A stretch of DNA of 64,000 bases from Pseudomonadota bacterium (GTDB taxonomy: Bacteria > Bdellovibrionota_C > UBA2361 > SZUA-149 > DAOLCO01), in the NCBI GenBank assembly GCA_027487795.1, contig JAIYCX010000039.1, forward strand, positions 291,811-355,810, written 5' to 3'. Below the pieces are notes generated by a model. The model ran no database searches and was not told the origin of the DNA. It was given only the letters and a program-made list of their open reading frames with translations. This document shows, one piece after another, positions 28,542 to 37,036 of the stretch. Numbering within the stretch: position 1 is the stretch's first letter; each line of letters opens with the position of its first letter. The translations under genes were made by a program, and so were the position numbers.

Positions 28542-29162
28542 ATGAAAATTACTAAAAATAATTCTACAGGCAGATCAATAAGTGCTCTAGCTTTGCTATT
28601 AGTGGTATTTTTCAATATGTCTTGTGGTTATCAATTACAAGGTAGTGGCTCCATACTCCCAAATGATGTTAAAACTATTTCAATAAGAAATGCAGGAAAT
28701 AGCACAACCGTTTCTGGTCTCGGACCTAGATTTACAGAAAAATTAAGAGCTAGATTTGAAAGAGCAGGAAGTATCAAAATTTTAGAAAGTGGTTCACCTG
28801 CGGATGCGGAATTAATTACCACCATTGTTTCAGTTGGATCTCGTAATAGAGATGTTTCTGGTGAGAGCAATGTTGAAGTAGAGAAAGATTTAGTTTTAAC
28901 TGTTTCTGCTGAGCTTAGGAAGAAGAATGGACAAATTCTGTATAAGAACCCAGCTATAACTGCTATCGAATCTTTTGGAAGTGTTTCTACTAACGTTGTT
29001 ACAACGAGTTCTTCCTTCGCTCAAGGTAACTTGGGTGCAAACTCCTTAGGTACATTGACACAAAGAGAAGTTTCAAGAGGTCAAGCAGCTCAAACAATGG
29101 AAGGTTTGCTTGATGAAGCTGCGAGAAGGTTATATTTAAACGCCGTCGCTTCAGATTTTTAA
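28542..29162 (+). CDS. lptE: LPS assembly lipoprotein LptE-like
   Basis: LptE plugs the LptD barrel and helps place lipopolysaccharide in the outer membrane. The 206-residue protein has a lipoprotein signal (VVFFNMSC) followed by GYQLQGSG, the usual LptE opening. The rest shows alternating strands and helices (PRFTEKLRARFERAG) and a C-terminal VSRGQAAQTMEGLLDEAARRL helix. leuS and lptE are neighbours in many bacteria, which supports the call, although here they are divergent. No holA is present. Confidence 0.8.
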   Translation: MKITKNNSTGRSISALALLLVVFFNMSCGYQLQGSGSILPNDVKTISIRNAGNSTTVSGLGPRFTEKLRARFERAGSIKILESGSPADAELITTIVSVGSRNRDVSGESNVEVEKDLVLTVSAELRKKNGQILYKNPAITAIESFGSVSTNVVTTSSSFAQGNLGANSLGTLTQREVSRGQAAQTMEGLLDEAARRLYLNAVASDF

Positions 29163-29191
29163 TTTTATTTTCTTATTTTGGAGGTAGTAAG

Positions 29192-30163
29192 TTGGGGGAA
29201 ATTTCTTCTTTTATCAAGTATCATTATAGGCATTTTAACGCGGCAGCTCTTGTTTCCGCATCAGAAGCTTATGTTACTCACCTTAATGGTGGTGGAAAAA
29301 TGATGATTACATTAGCAGGTGCAATGAGTACAGCGGAACTTGGTTTAAGTCTTGCTGAGATGATCAGAAAAGATAAGGTACATGCGATAACTTGTACTGG
29401 TGCAAATTTAGAAGAAGATGTTTTTAATTTAGTTGCTCATAATTCCTACGTTAGACTCCCTAATTACCGCGATTTATCACCTCAAGAAGAAGTCTTACTA
29501 CTTGAAAAAGGTTTGAATAGAGTCACAGATACTTGTATTCCTGAACATGAAGCAATGAGGAAGATAGAGTCTGCAATATTGGAACTTTGGCAAGAAGCAG
29601 ATAAGGCAGGAGAAAGATATTTACCACATGAATTTTTTTACAAGTTATTACTTTCAGGTAAGTTAAAAACTGAATATGAGATTGATCCTAAAGATTCTTG
29701 GTTATTAGCAGCTGCTGAAAAGAATTTACCAATTTTTGTTCCAGGCTGGGAAGATTCTACACTTGGGAATATGTTTGTAGGGCAGGTTAAGAAGGGAAAT
29801 GTAAGTTCATACCTTACCGTAAAGTCTGGTTTGGAATATATGTCTCAATTAGTAGATTGGTACAGAGAAACTGCTGCTAAAACTCCAATCGGATTTTTTC
29901 AAATAGGCGGTGGTATAGCGGGAGATTTTCCTATCTGTGTCGTTCCCTTAATACGACAAGATATAGAGGACGAAAATTGTCCATGTTGGGCATATTTTTG
30001 CCAAATCTCTGATAGTACTACTAGTTATGGTTCATACAGTGGGGCAGTTCCAAATGAAAAGATTACATGGGAGAAATTAGAAGTAGAAACTCCTAAATTT
30101 GTAATTGAATCTGATGCAACAATTGTAGCACCTTTAGTATTTGCTTATGTAATGGATATGTAG
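29192..30163 (+). CDS. Deoxyhypusine-synthase-like enzyme, possible homospermidine synthase
   Basis: A 323-residue member of the deoxyhypusine synthase family. It starts at TTG 29192 behind GGAGG (spacing about 8 nt). NAD-binding and core motifs are clear: GKMMITLAGAMSTAEL, VHAITCTGANLEED, IGFFQIGGGIAGDF. K295 in TWEKLEV aligns with the catalytic lysine of the human enzyme (in its WGK motif). Bacteria lack eIF5A, the deoxyhypusine substrate. Some bacterial homologues make homospermidine from putrescine and spermidine, which is the likeliest role here, though no other polyamine gene is in view. Confidence 0.8.
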   Translation: MGEISSFIKYHYRHFNAAALVSASEAYVTHLNGGGKMMITLAGAMSTAELGLSLAEMIRKDKVHAITCTGANLEEDVFNLVAHNSYVRLPNYRDLSPQEEVLLLEKGLNRVTDTCIPEHEAMRKIESAILELWQEADKAGERYLPHEFFYKLLLSGKLKTEYEIDPKDSWLLAAAEKNLPIFVPGWEDSTLGNMFVGQVKKGNVSSYLTVKSGLEYMSQLVDWYRETAAKTPIGFFQIGGGIAGDFPICVVPLIRQDIEDENCPCWAYFCQISDSTTSYGSYSGAVPNEKITWEKLEVETPKFVIESDATIVAPLVFAYVMDM

Positions 30164-30194
30164 GTCTTTAAAGTCAGATAAAAATTTAAATAAA

Positions 30195-30926
30195 TTGGCA
30201 AGAAGAAGAAAAAACCCTTTTAAGAAATTTTTTTTTGGAGGTAGGGGGTTTAAGCTTTGGCCAATTATTATTATTTTTACTGCTTTATACTATTTAGGTA
30301 TAAATCCATTTTCAACTAGCTCTGCTCAGAATATCGAGTATTATTCAGCAGAGTTATTTAGTTTTATAATCTTACTATTTTTATTATTTTCCTTCATTGG
30401 GGTTTTTTATTTTATATTTCTAGTAGTTAATAAAAGTCCGATAACTCAAAGTAATATTAAAAAATCAGATTTTACTAATTCACCAGGTAAATATTCGAAA
30501 TCAATAATTCAATTTTCTGCAAGAGTTGAAGTCTATTTTCCAGATCCATTTAATATAAGAATAAAGAAATTTGGAGTACATTTATTTCGTAACCTAACTA
30601 AACAGGACAATCATATTGGTAGGTATTATCATCAAAGATTTTTAATTAGTTCACCAATTTTAAAAGAAGGTGAGAGAATTATTGTTCTTCATAACACTAA
30701 GTATGGATGGTTAAAGCTCAATTCCGGAGATTGGATTCAGCTTAGGGGTGAATATTTACATAATGAAAACACGAATTCTAAAAATGATGGTCGGAAAGTG
30801 CACTTTTACGGGAAAATACATTACACACATGACCCTTTAGGTTTTATAAAGAAATTATCTAGATCTCAGGCCAAGAAGGATCTGGCTGAGAATGGTTTTT
30901 TAGAAATTCCCTCCAATCTTGCTTGA
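30195..30926 (+). CDS. Membrane protein with DUF3465-like C-terminal domain
   Basis: A 243-residue protein from TTG 30195 with a very basic start (RRRKNPFKKFF). Two hydrophobic helices lie near residues 22-36 and 52-78. The C-terminal half contains PDPFNIRIKKFGVHLF, LNSGDWIQLRGEY and VHFYGKIHYTHDP, which resemble DUF3465, a small family with a GD-WxxxxGEY core and a terminal THDP motif. The function is unknown. Its 3' end overlaps the convergent glycosyltransferase by 68 nt. Confidence 0.6.
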   Translation: MARRRKNPFKKFFFGGRGFKLWPIIIIFTALYYLGINPFSTSSAQNIEYYSAELFSFIILLFLLFSFIGVFYFIFLVVNKSPITQSNIKKSDFTNSPGKYSKSIIQFSARVEVYFPDPFNIRIKKFGVHLFRNLTKQDNHIGRYYHQRFLISSPILKEGERIIVLHNTKYGWLKLNSGDWIQLRGEYLHNENTNSKNDGRKVHFYGKIHYTHDPLGFIKKLSRSQAKKDLAENGFLEIPSNLA

Positions 30927-32271
30927 ACTTTTCAAAAAGATCTCTAGATTTTATAATATCTAAGGTCTTGATACATTCTATTAAAGTTTTTTCAGTTTTA
31001 TCTCCTGAGTAATATAGGTAAGGAAATATGCCAGCAGGTAATTTATCGGGGAAATTTAATTTAATATATTGTGAAAGATCATGAGCCATTTTTAAACAAT
31101 GTCTTTCAGTTATGGGATAAACACAAAGTGATAATTCTTTTAATCTTTCAGAAAGGCTAGAAAAATTTAGTTCATGAAAGTCGTATAACGCTTCTCCTAC
31201 AAGGCTATTAGGAGGAGTTATTGCAAAATTATCTTGTCTATTCGGGATTGTAACATCTAAACCAATTTTTTTATCATACAACTCTAATATATATTCTTCA
31301 TAAGATCGGATTGTATTTCTTATATCGTAATTTAATTCAACACTTTTGCGAGCATTTATAATGATGTGCTTAGATTTACTTTCTTTAATATCTTTAATTA
31401 ATTTGAGAATAACTTCGATTGCATTTTGCTTTAGTGGGGCTTCAATTAGATAGCCATTGATATCATTTTCAATAAATTCTAAAAATCCACCTTTCGCAGA
31501 TGTTACTACTGGAGTACCAGATGCCATTGCTTCAAGGGCTACTAGTCCAAATGGTTCTTCCTTAGATAACAGTATGAAAATATCTGCTTTATTATAAAGT
31601 TCATTAATATTTCCTCTAACTCCTAAAAATTCAACATTAGTAGTTGATAGAAGTGTTTGTTCATCTCCACATATCAAAAACTCAGTATCAGGGTACACTT
31701 TATGAATATCACTAGCTATCTCATCTAGGTTGACTTCTACTTTAGATCTTCTGCCAATTTGTAGAATTGTTACTGGTTGATTCTTATCTCGTATTTTTGG
31801 TTTGTAAGGAAAAGCATTTAGATCTATCCCATTCAAAATGACTTTACTTTCAGCTTCTTTTTTTTGTCTATCTTTAATAATCTGGGAAACGCAAATTGTA
31901 GCGTCAATATTATCAAATAAAGCTCCTTGCTCAATATTGTGAATAACCTCAACTAGAAGTGGGACTCCAGCTAATTTAGCGGCTTCACATACTAAAGGAT
32001 CAAAACAGCCTTGAAATTGAACAATATCAAATGTTCTAAATCTACTAACTAAATCTTGAAACCTATTTTTAGTATCTATTTGAGTAAAATCTAAACTATT
32101 ATTGAAAGAACTCTTTTTGGGATCTCTTTTTATAAGACTTAATAATTCTACTTCAAACTTACTTTTATCGTATAAACTCTGATAATAAGACTCCATTCTC
32201 GCCACTCCACCACCAATTCCTACAGCCCAGCTACATATTGCAAGTTTTAGTGGTCTTTGAAGTTTTTTCAT
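30859..32271 (-). CDS. Glycosyltransferase, GT4-like, with C-terminal extension
   Basis: A 470-residue protein with a GT-B fold. The N-terminal domain opens with a Gly-rich loop (GIGGGVARMESYYQSL). The C-terminal Rossmann half contains the GT4 E-x7-E signature in SKEEPFGLVALEAMASGTPVV. About 130 further residues follow the usual end and have no recognised domain. The substrate is unknown. No LPS or capsule cluster surrounds it. The gene is convergent with, and overlaps, the DUF3465-like gene. Confidence 0.8.
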   Translation of the reverse strand: MKKLQRPLKLAICSWAVGIGGGVARMESYYQSLYDKSKFEVELLSLIKRDPKKSSFNNSLDFTQIDTKNRFQDLVSRFRTFDIVQFQGCFDPLVCEAAKLAGVPLLVEVIHNIEQGALFDNIDATICVSQIIKDRQKKEAESKVILNGIDLNAFPYKPKIRDKNQPVTILQIGRRSKVEVNLDEIASDIHKVYPDTEFLICGDEQTLLSTTNVEFLGVRGNINELYNKADIFILLSKEEPFGLVALEAMASGTPVVTSAKGGFLEFIENDINGYLIEAPLKQNAIEVILKLIKDIKESKSKHIIINARKSVELNYDIRNTIRSYEEYILELYDKKIGLDVTIPNRQDNFAITPPNSLVGEALYDFHELNFSSLSERLKELSLCVYPITERHCLKMAHDLSQYIKLNFPDKLPAGIFPYLYYSGDKTEKTLIECIKTLDIIKSRDLFEKFKQDWREFLKNHSQPDPSWPEI

Positions 32272-32327
32272 TCTAAACTATATCAGTTAATATTGAATTG
32301 AGGGGATTCTACAGAAATCATAATTCT

Positions 32328-32804
32328 ATGAAAGTTTATAATATATCGTTTTTTTCTACTATAGCATTTTTATATTTAATTTTCCCTGCCCTATCTTATG
32401 CCGCGGGCCCACAGGTTAATACTTCTTCCTTCGGTGATTGTAAGTGCCCTAAGTTACCAACAGTAACTGATGCTTTTAATCAATCACAAATTGTATTTTT
32501 AGGTCAGGTTGTTACAGTGGAACAAGCTAGTGCGATTAGACCAAATTATAATGTCGTTAAGTTAATAATGACTAAACCATATAAAGGTGCTGATTTATTA
32601 CCACCTACGGATTATGTTGTTGTTTTCACTCCTGACAAAGAAAAAGATTGCGGAGTGTCTTTTTCAAAGCAGAGTGATTATTTAGTTTTTGCTAGTGGAA
32701 ATCCTGCTTTCTTGAAGACTTCCTTATGTAACTTGACTGAAATACAAGAATCAAGAAAAGCGGAGCAGATGAAGTTGGATGAGTTAGTTAAGGATAAAAA
32801 ATAA
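32328..32804 (+). CDS. Secreted NTR/TIMP-like domain protein
   Basis: A signal peptide of about 23 residues (cleavage after SYAA) begins at ATG 32328. A TTG at 32298 would add 10 polar residues and is less likely. The mature part has the netrin-like pattern: an early CKCP, then IVFLGQVVTVEQ, a beta strand and YKGADLL, then CGVSF, DYLVFASG and a final SLCN. The four conserved cysteines and the VFLGxV strand are shared with TIMP-like domains, which are small secreted OB-fold proteins. Binding partners are unknown. Confidence 0.65.
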   Translation: MKVYNISFFSTIAFLYLIFPALSYAAGPQVNTSSFGDCKCPKLPTVTDAFNQSQIVFLGQVVTVEQASAIRPNYNVVKLIMTKPYKGADLLPPTDYVVVFTPDKEKDCGVSFSKQSDYLVFASGNPAFLKTSLCNLTEIQESRKAEQMKLDELVKDKK

Positions 32805-33371
32805 TTAAAAAGTTTTTTTACTTATGTAGCTAAATAGTGAGCTATCTATTGCGAAATTATGTTTTTTTGCCTTATCTAAAGCCGTTTCAGACTGCAAAAC
32901 TTGATCATCATTTGGATTAACTAATATGCAGTTTCTTGCGGGTATTCCTGCATTTAATGCTGTTAAGGGATCTGTAATTTTATCGCCTACAAAATAACAA
33001 TTTTCTAATTCTGTATTAGGGAATATATTTAGAGCTTCTTGGATCATCCCTACATTTGGCTTTCTTCTATTCGTTGCCTGATCAGGGTGATCTGGAGCAT
33101 ATAAAACTAGATCTATAACTGCTTCTGGATCTTCTTTAAGTAGTAATTCATTTACTCTATTCATTGTTTGATCAACTTGGGTTATTTTAGCATAATTTCT
33201 ACCTACACAAGATTGATTACTAATTACTACAGTTTTAAATCCAGCTTTTTTTATTAAAGCGACAGCTTTAGCTACGTTTGGGATTAACTGGACTGTTTTG
33301 TGATCAAAAACGTGATCTGTATCAATGTTAATAGTGCCATCCCTGTCCATAAAGAAAATTTTATCTTTCAT
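32805..33371 (-). CDS. HAD phosphatase, GmhB/HisB-N-like
   Basis: A 188-residue haloacid-dehalogenase phosphatase related to D,D-heptose 1,7-bisphosphate phosphatase and histidinol-phosphatase. The catalytic DRDGT at residues 9-13, the second motif VVISNQSCVG and the metal-binding GDKITD are intact. The zinc-binding CxH...CxC loop of E. coli GmhB is missing: the matching stretch reads APDHPDQATNRRKP, keeping His but not the cysteines. The substrate is therefore uncertain. It lies 5 nt after the cutA stop on the same strand. Confidence 0.8.
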   Translation of the reverse strand: MKDKIFFMDRDGTINIDTDHVFDHKTVQLIPNVAKAVALIKKAGFKTVVISNQSCVGRNYAKITQVDQTMNRVNELLLKEDPEAVIDLVLYAPDHPDQATNRRKPNVGMIQEALNIFPNTELENCYFVGDKITDPLTALNAGIPARNCILVNPNDDQVLQSETALDKAKKHNFAIDSSLFSYISKKTF

Positions 33372-33376
33372 ATTGT

Positions 33377-33694
33377 TTACCTATTAAGTGAACTCTGTAC
33401 CCAAGCCATATATTCGTTATCAACTAGGTCAACTTTACTACAAATTATCTCAGGTGTTTGATAAGGGTGATTATTTTTAATAAATTCAAATACCTCTGAC
33501 CGCTTATCTTCTGTCGTTTTAATGATTATTAAATATTCTTCCTCTTTACATATTGACCCTTCCCAGAAATAGACAGAGGTGATACCAGATGCAATATTGA
33601 CACACGCTGCGTGTTTATTTTCGACTAACAAAGTAGCTAAATTTATAGCATCTTCTTTAGACTCTACAGTTGAAAGGATAGAAATTAAAGACAT
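33377..33694 (-). CDS. cutA: CutA1 divalent-cation tolerance protein
   Basis: A 105-residue trimeric protein of the CutA1 family, implicated in metal-ion tolerance. The core KHAACVNIASGITSVYFWEG and the following EEYLIIIKTT and HPYQTPEIICSKV are typical, and the length is normal. The start ATG at 33694 shares two bases with the divergent dacB start ATG (33693), since both sit on a CATG. Upstream of cutA there is no purine-rich RBS, and its leader lies inside dacB. Confidence 0.92.
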   Translation of the reverse strand: MSLISILSTVESKEDAINLATLLVENKHAACVNIASGITSVYFWEGSICKEEEYLIIIKTTEDKRSEVFEFIKNNHPYQTPEIICSKVDLVDNEYMAWVQSSLNR

Positions 33695-35354
33695 GTTTGA
33701 AGAGAAATATAATATAAAATTAAAAAGAAAAGTATTTTCATTACTTAAATACTCTCTTAGTATTTACCAGGCAACTCTATCGTATTCTTTCGTAGCATTT
33801 ACTTTACTTTTTATATTATTTGATTACTCAGAGGCTCAAACCTCAGATCAACAGCTTACTATCAAATTAAGAGAAGACTATGACAGAATATTAAGTTCTT
33901 TTAAATTAAGTGGAACAAATTTCCCTAAACTTCATATTGATGTTCGATCTTTGGATAATGGCAGTGCCATATTTCAAAGAGATCATGAAGAATTTATACC
34001 AATTGCTTCTGTTCAGAAGTTACTTCTATCATATGCGGTACTAAAAAAACTAGGACCAGATTATAAATTTCCAACAGAGTTTTTTACGGATTATTTGCCA
34101 ACGGACTCTGATCCAAGAATTGATGTAGCAGGAGGTATGGAGAAGAAAGTCGAAGTACCGACTAGATCTTTAGGAAATTTATTTGTACGTGGTTACGGCG
34201 ACCCTACTATGCAACATTCAGATTTTTATGAGATTGTACATCAATTAAAAGCTAGAGGTTTAAACGGGATTGAAGATTTAATTTTAGATACTTCTTTATT
34301 TTTAGAAGAAAGGGCACCTACGGGATTTGAATCATATAAAGCAGCAAATACTGCCTTACCACTGGAATTCAATACCTATAGAATACAAATTAGACCAAAT
34401 CCTGCCGGTCAAAAAGCAGGAGTTTTGCTTAGTCAAGGGCTAGAAGAAATTCAAATTTTAAATAAAGTTACTTCTTTTTCCTCTATCGGTAATTCAATTG
34501 AAATTAATCAAAGTCCAGCAAGTGCCGATTTATGGCAAGAAAGACCAATAGGTTTTAAAAATAGATTTCAAGTTCTCTCTTCACCTAAATATAAAATTTT
34601 ACTAGATGGAAGAATTGGTCAAAAGTCTGAAATTTATGAAAAGTATTTATCTCATCCAGCACCAACATCTTATTTTGGAGAAAGTTTTAAGCAATCATTA
34701 CTTCAAGAGGGCATTAAGATTTACGGTAGTATAAAACAAGGTGTCACTTCTTCTACTGCTAAGAGTATTTTTGTCAGAGAATCCAAAAGTATTGGTGAAA
34801 TATTACATGCAATAAATAAATATAGTAGTAATTTTACCGCAGGACAGCTTGTATTTTCACTAGGACAAAATGAAGAGGGTATCTTTGACTACAATCTTGG
34901 GTTAAGTGAACTTAATAAAATACTCTCTGAAATAGAGGGATATCCAAAAGGTGGAAAAATAATAGATGGTTCTGGGCTATCCGATCAAAATAGGGTAAGT
35001 TTAGAACAAGTTATTACTGTATTAAAGAAAGCTTCTATTGATCCTGTTATTGGTCCTGTATTTATTTCTTCTCTAAGTAGGGTTGGAGCTAGTGGAACTT
35101 TAAAAAATAGAAAACTTCTAGATTCTAGAGCTCCAGTGTATACAAGTGTATTTAAAGAAGAGAAAGAAAGAGTTGGTTTTATTTGGGGTAAGACGGGTAC
35201 TATCGATAATGTAAGTGGAATTGCAGGTTATGCTACTTCTAAGTTAGGAGAAAAATTAGTTTATGCTATTACAATTTCAGGGCTTGAGACAAAAGATGAA
35301 GCTGTTAAGATAGAAGATAGTTTACTAGAAACAATAATAGGGATATCAGAGTAG
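33693..35354 (+). CDS. dacB: D-alanyl-D-alanine carboxypeptidase/endopeptidase (PBP4 type, S13)
   Basis: A periplasmic enzyme that trims or cleaves peptidoglycan cross-links. From ATG 33693 it is 553 residues. An N-terminal hydrophobic signal ends near residue 45. S13 motifs are complete: SVQK (SxxK, in PIASVQKLLLS), SSN in KYSSNFTAGQL, and KTG in WGKTGTIDNVSG. The frame is open further upstream to 33579 inside cutA, but those residues show no signal peptide. It precedes mltD by 5 nt, giving a murein-remodelling pair. Confidence 0.9.
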   Translation: MFEEKYNIKLKRKVFSLLKYSLSIYQATLSYSFVAFTLLFILFDYSEAQTSDQQLTIKLREDYDRILSSFKLSGTNFPKLHIDVRSLDNGSAIFQRDHEEFIPIASVQKLLLSYAVLKKLGPDYKFPTEFFTDYLPTDSDPRIDVAGGMEKKVEVPTRSLGNLFVRGYGDPTMQHSDFYEIVHQLKARGLNGIEDLILDTSLFLEERAPTGFESYKAANTALPLEFNTYRIQIRPNPAGQKAGVLLSQGLEEIQILNKVTSFSSIGNSIEINQSPASADLWQERPIGFKNRFQVLSSPKYKILLDGRIGQKSEIYEKYLSHPAPTSYFGESFKQSLLQEGIKIYGSIKQGVTSSTAKSIFVRESKSIGEILHAINKYSSNFTAGQLVFSLGQNEEGIFDYNLGLSELNKILSEIEGYPKGGKIIDGSGLSDQNRVSLEQVITVLKKASIDPVIGPVFISSLSRVGASGTLKNRKLLDSRAPVYTSVFKEEKERVGFIWGKTGTIDNVSGIAGYATSKLGEKLVYAITISGLETKDEAVKIEDSLLETIIGISE

Positions 35355-35359
35355 TTTTC

Positions 35360-36970
35360 ATGTCATTAGCAGTTCGTATTATTAAGTATTTTAAGTTTCT
35401 AAATATCTTCAGCATTATATCACTGTTTTTGTTAACTGGATCAGTATTAGCTGAGAATAAAAAAATAACTTCTATACCACCAGGGCTTGAGCCTAGAGTC
35501 GAATTCTGGAAATTAATTTTTACGAAATATGGCAAAAATACTAGAGTTTTTCATCACAGAAGCTATCCTGAAATTATATATTCAGCATTAGATTTTACAG
35601 AATTTGAAGCAACTTTAAGTGGTCCTTCCTTGTTGGCTGCTAAAGAATCAGAAATAAATAACGAGATCGAAAAGATTAAAGAGGCCTTAATATCACTAGG
35701 TAGAGGGAATGAACCAAAAAATGATTTTGAAGAAAGAATTGAGTATTTATTTAAACAGGTGCCAGGCCATACTCGTAGAAGATTTAATGAAGCAATTGAA
35801 GATGATCAAATAAGATACCAGACAGGAATAAAAGAAAAGTATAAGGAAAGTTTAGTTAGATCTGGTCGCTATATTAAAGCTATCGAAAAAATTTTTGAAG
35901 CGGAAGGTTTGCCTCCTGAGCTCGGTAGGATTCCGTTTATAGAGTCTTCATTTGATTACACTGCTTATAGTTCTGTTGGAGCAGCTGGTATTTGGCAGTT
36001 TATGCCAGGTACTGCCAAAAGATATATGAAAGTTGGTAAAATAGTTGATGAAAGGAGAGATCCAATTATCGCTTCACGTGCAGCTGCCAAATACTTAAAA
36101 AATTCCTATGAAGATACGGGAGTATGGTCGTTGGCAGTTACCTCATATAACCATGGTTTAAGTGGTATTTTAAGAGCGGTTAATGAAACTGGAACAACTG
36201 ATATCGTTAAGATTATTAGAAATTATAAAGCGAAATCTTTTGGCTTTGCTTCAAGTAATTTTTTTGCAGAATTTTTAGCAGCTATAGAAATAGATAAGAA
36301 TGCAGAAAAGTACTTTCCTGATTTAATAAGAGAAGAGCCGATTTCATTTGATGAGGTTTTGTTAGGGAGTGCCATCTCCTATAAAACTTTCAAATCCTTA
36401 AGTGGAACTAATGAAGAAGAACTTTTAAAGATGAATAGAAGTTTACTGGACCCGATTTTAAAAGGTAATGTACCGATACCTCGTGGCACCTTAGTAAAAG
36501 TATCACGTGGAAAAGGAGCTGGTCTAGTCCGTAATAATAGTGGTTCAAGAATTATGTATTCTACTGAAGAATATTCAGGACATTCAGATCGCGCTTCCAA
36601 TATTTTAGATGATAAAGATGAAATTAAAGTAAATAATAATGAAAAGCCTAGTGAAGAATTTGAGTTAGGCGAAGAACTCATTAAAGACAGTAAAAATAAT
36701 TCTAATTCTAAGACTAAGAAAAAGACTTCAGATTCTAAAATTACAAATGACTCTAAAATTTTAAAAACAAAGAATTCTAAAAACACAACAAAAGTGAAGC
36801 AAATGACTAAAACAAAATCTAAGATTAAATATCATAAGGTTAAAAAAGGTCAGACGATTTCTGAAATAGCTATTAAATATGCAATCCCTGAAAAGTCTCT
36901 AAGGAAAATTAATGGCTTGTCCTCAAATGCTATTTTAAAAGCGGGCTCAAATTTGCAGGTATCTAACTAG
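35360..36970 (+). CDS. mltD: Membrane-bound lytic murein transglycosylase with LysM, MltD-like
   Basis: A 536-residue peptidoglycan hydrolase. The signal sequence ends near residue 29. The SLT goose-lysozyme-type domain begins near 175: LGRIPFIESSFD (catalytic Glu), SSVGAAGIWQFMPGTAKRY and SYNHGLSGILRAV. A Lys/Ser/Asn-rich linker leads to a single C-terminal LysM repeat (YHKVKKGQTISEIAIKYAI...LKAGSNLQV). E. coli MltD has two or three LysM repeats, so this one is short at the C-terminus. It probably acts with DacB. Confidence 0.88.
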   Translation: MSLAVRIIKYFKFLNIFSIISLFLLTGSVLAENKKITSIPPGLEPRVEFWKLIFTKYGKNTRVFHHRSYPEIIYSALDFTEFEATLSGPSLLAAKESEINNEIEKIKEALISLGRGNEPKNDFEERIEYLFKQVPGHTRRRFNEAIEDDQIRYQTGIKEKYKESLVRSGRYIKAIEKIFEAEGLPPELGRIPFIESSFDYTAYSSVGAAGIWQFMPGTAKRYMKVGKIVDERRDPIIASRAAAKYLKNSYEDTGVWSLAVTSYNHGLSGILRAVNETGTTDIVKIIRNYKAKSFGFASSNFFAEFLAAIEIDKNAEKYFPDLIREEPISFDEVLLGSAISYKTFKSLSGTNEEELLKMNRSLLDPILKGNVPIPRGTLVKVSRGKGAGLVRNNSGSRIMYSTEEYSGHSDRASNILDDKDEIKVNNNEKPSEEFELGEELIKDSKNNSNSKTKKKTSDSKITNDSKILKTKNSKNTTKVKQMTKTKSKIKYHKVKKGQTISEIAIKYAIPEKSLRKINGLSSNAILKAGSNLQVSN

Positions 36971-37036
36971 TTTTTTGCAACATTATTTAAAAGTTAGTAT
37001 TTAGATGTCTAATATTACTATTTTAGACTTAGATAT

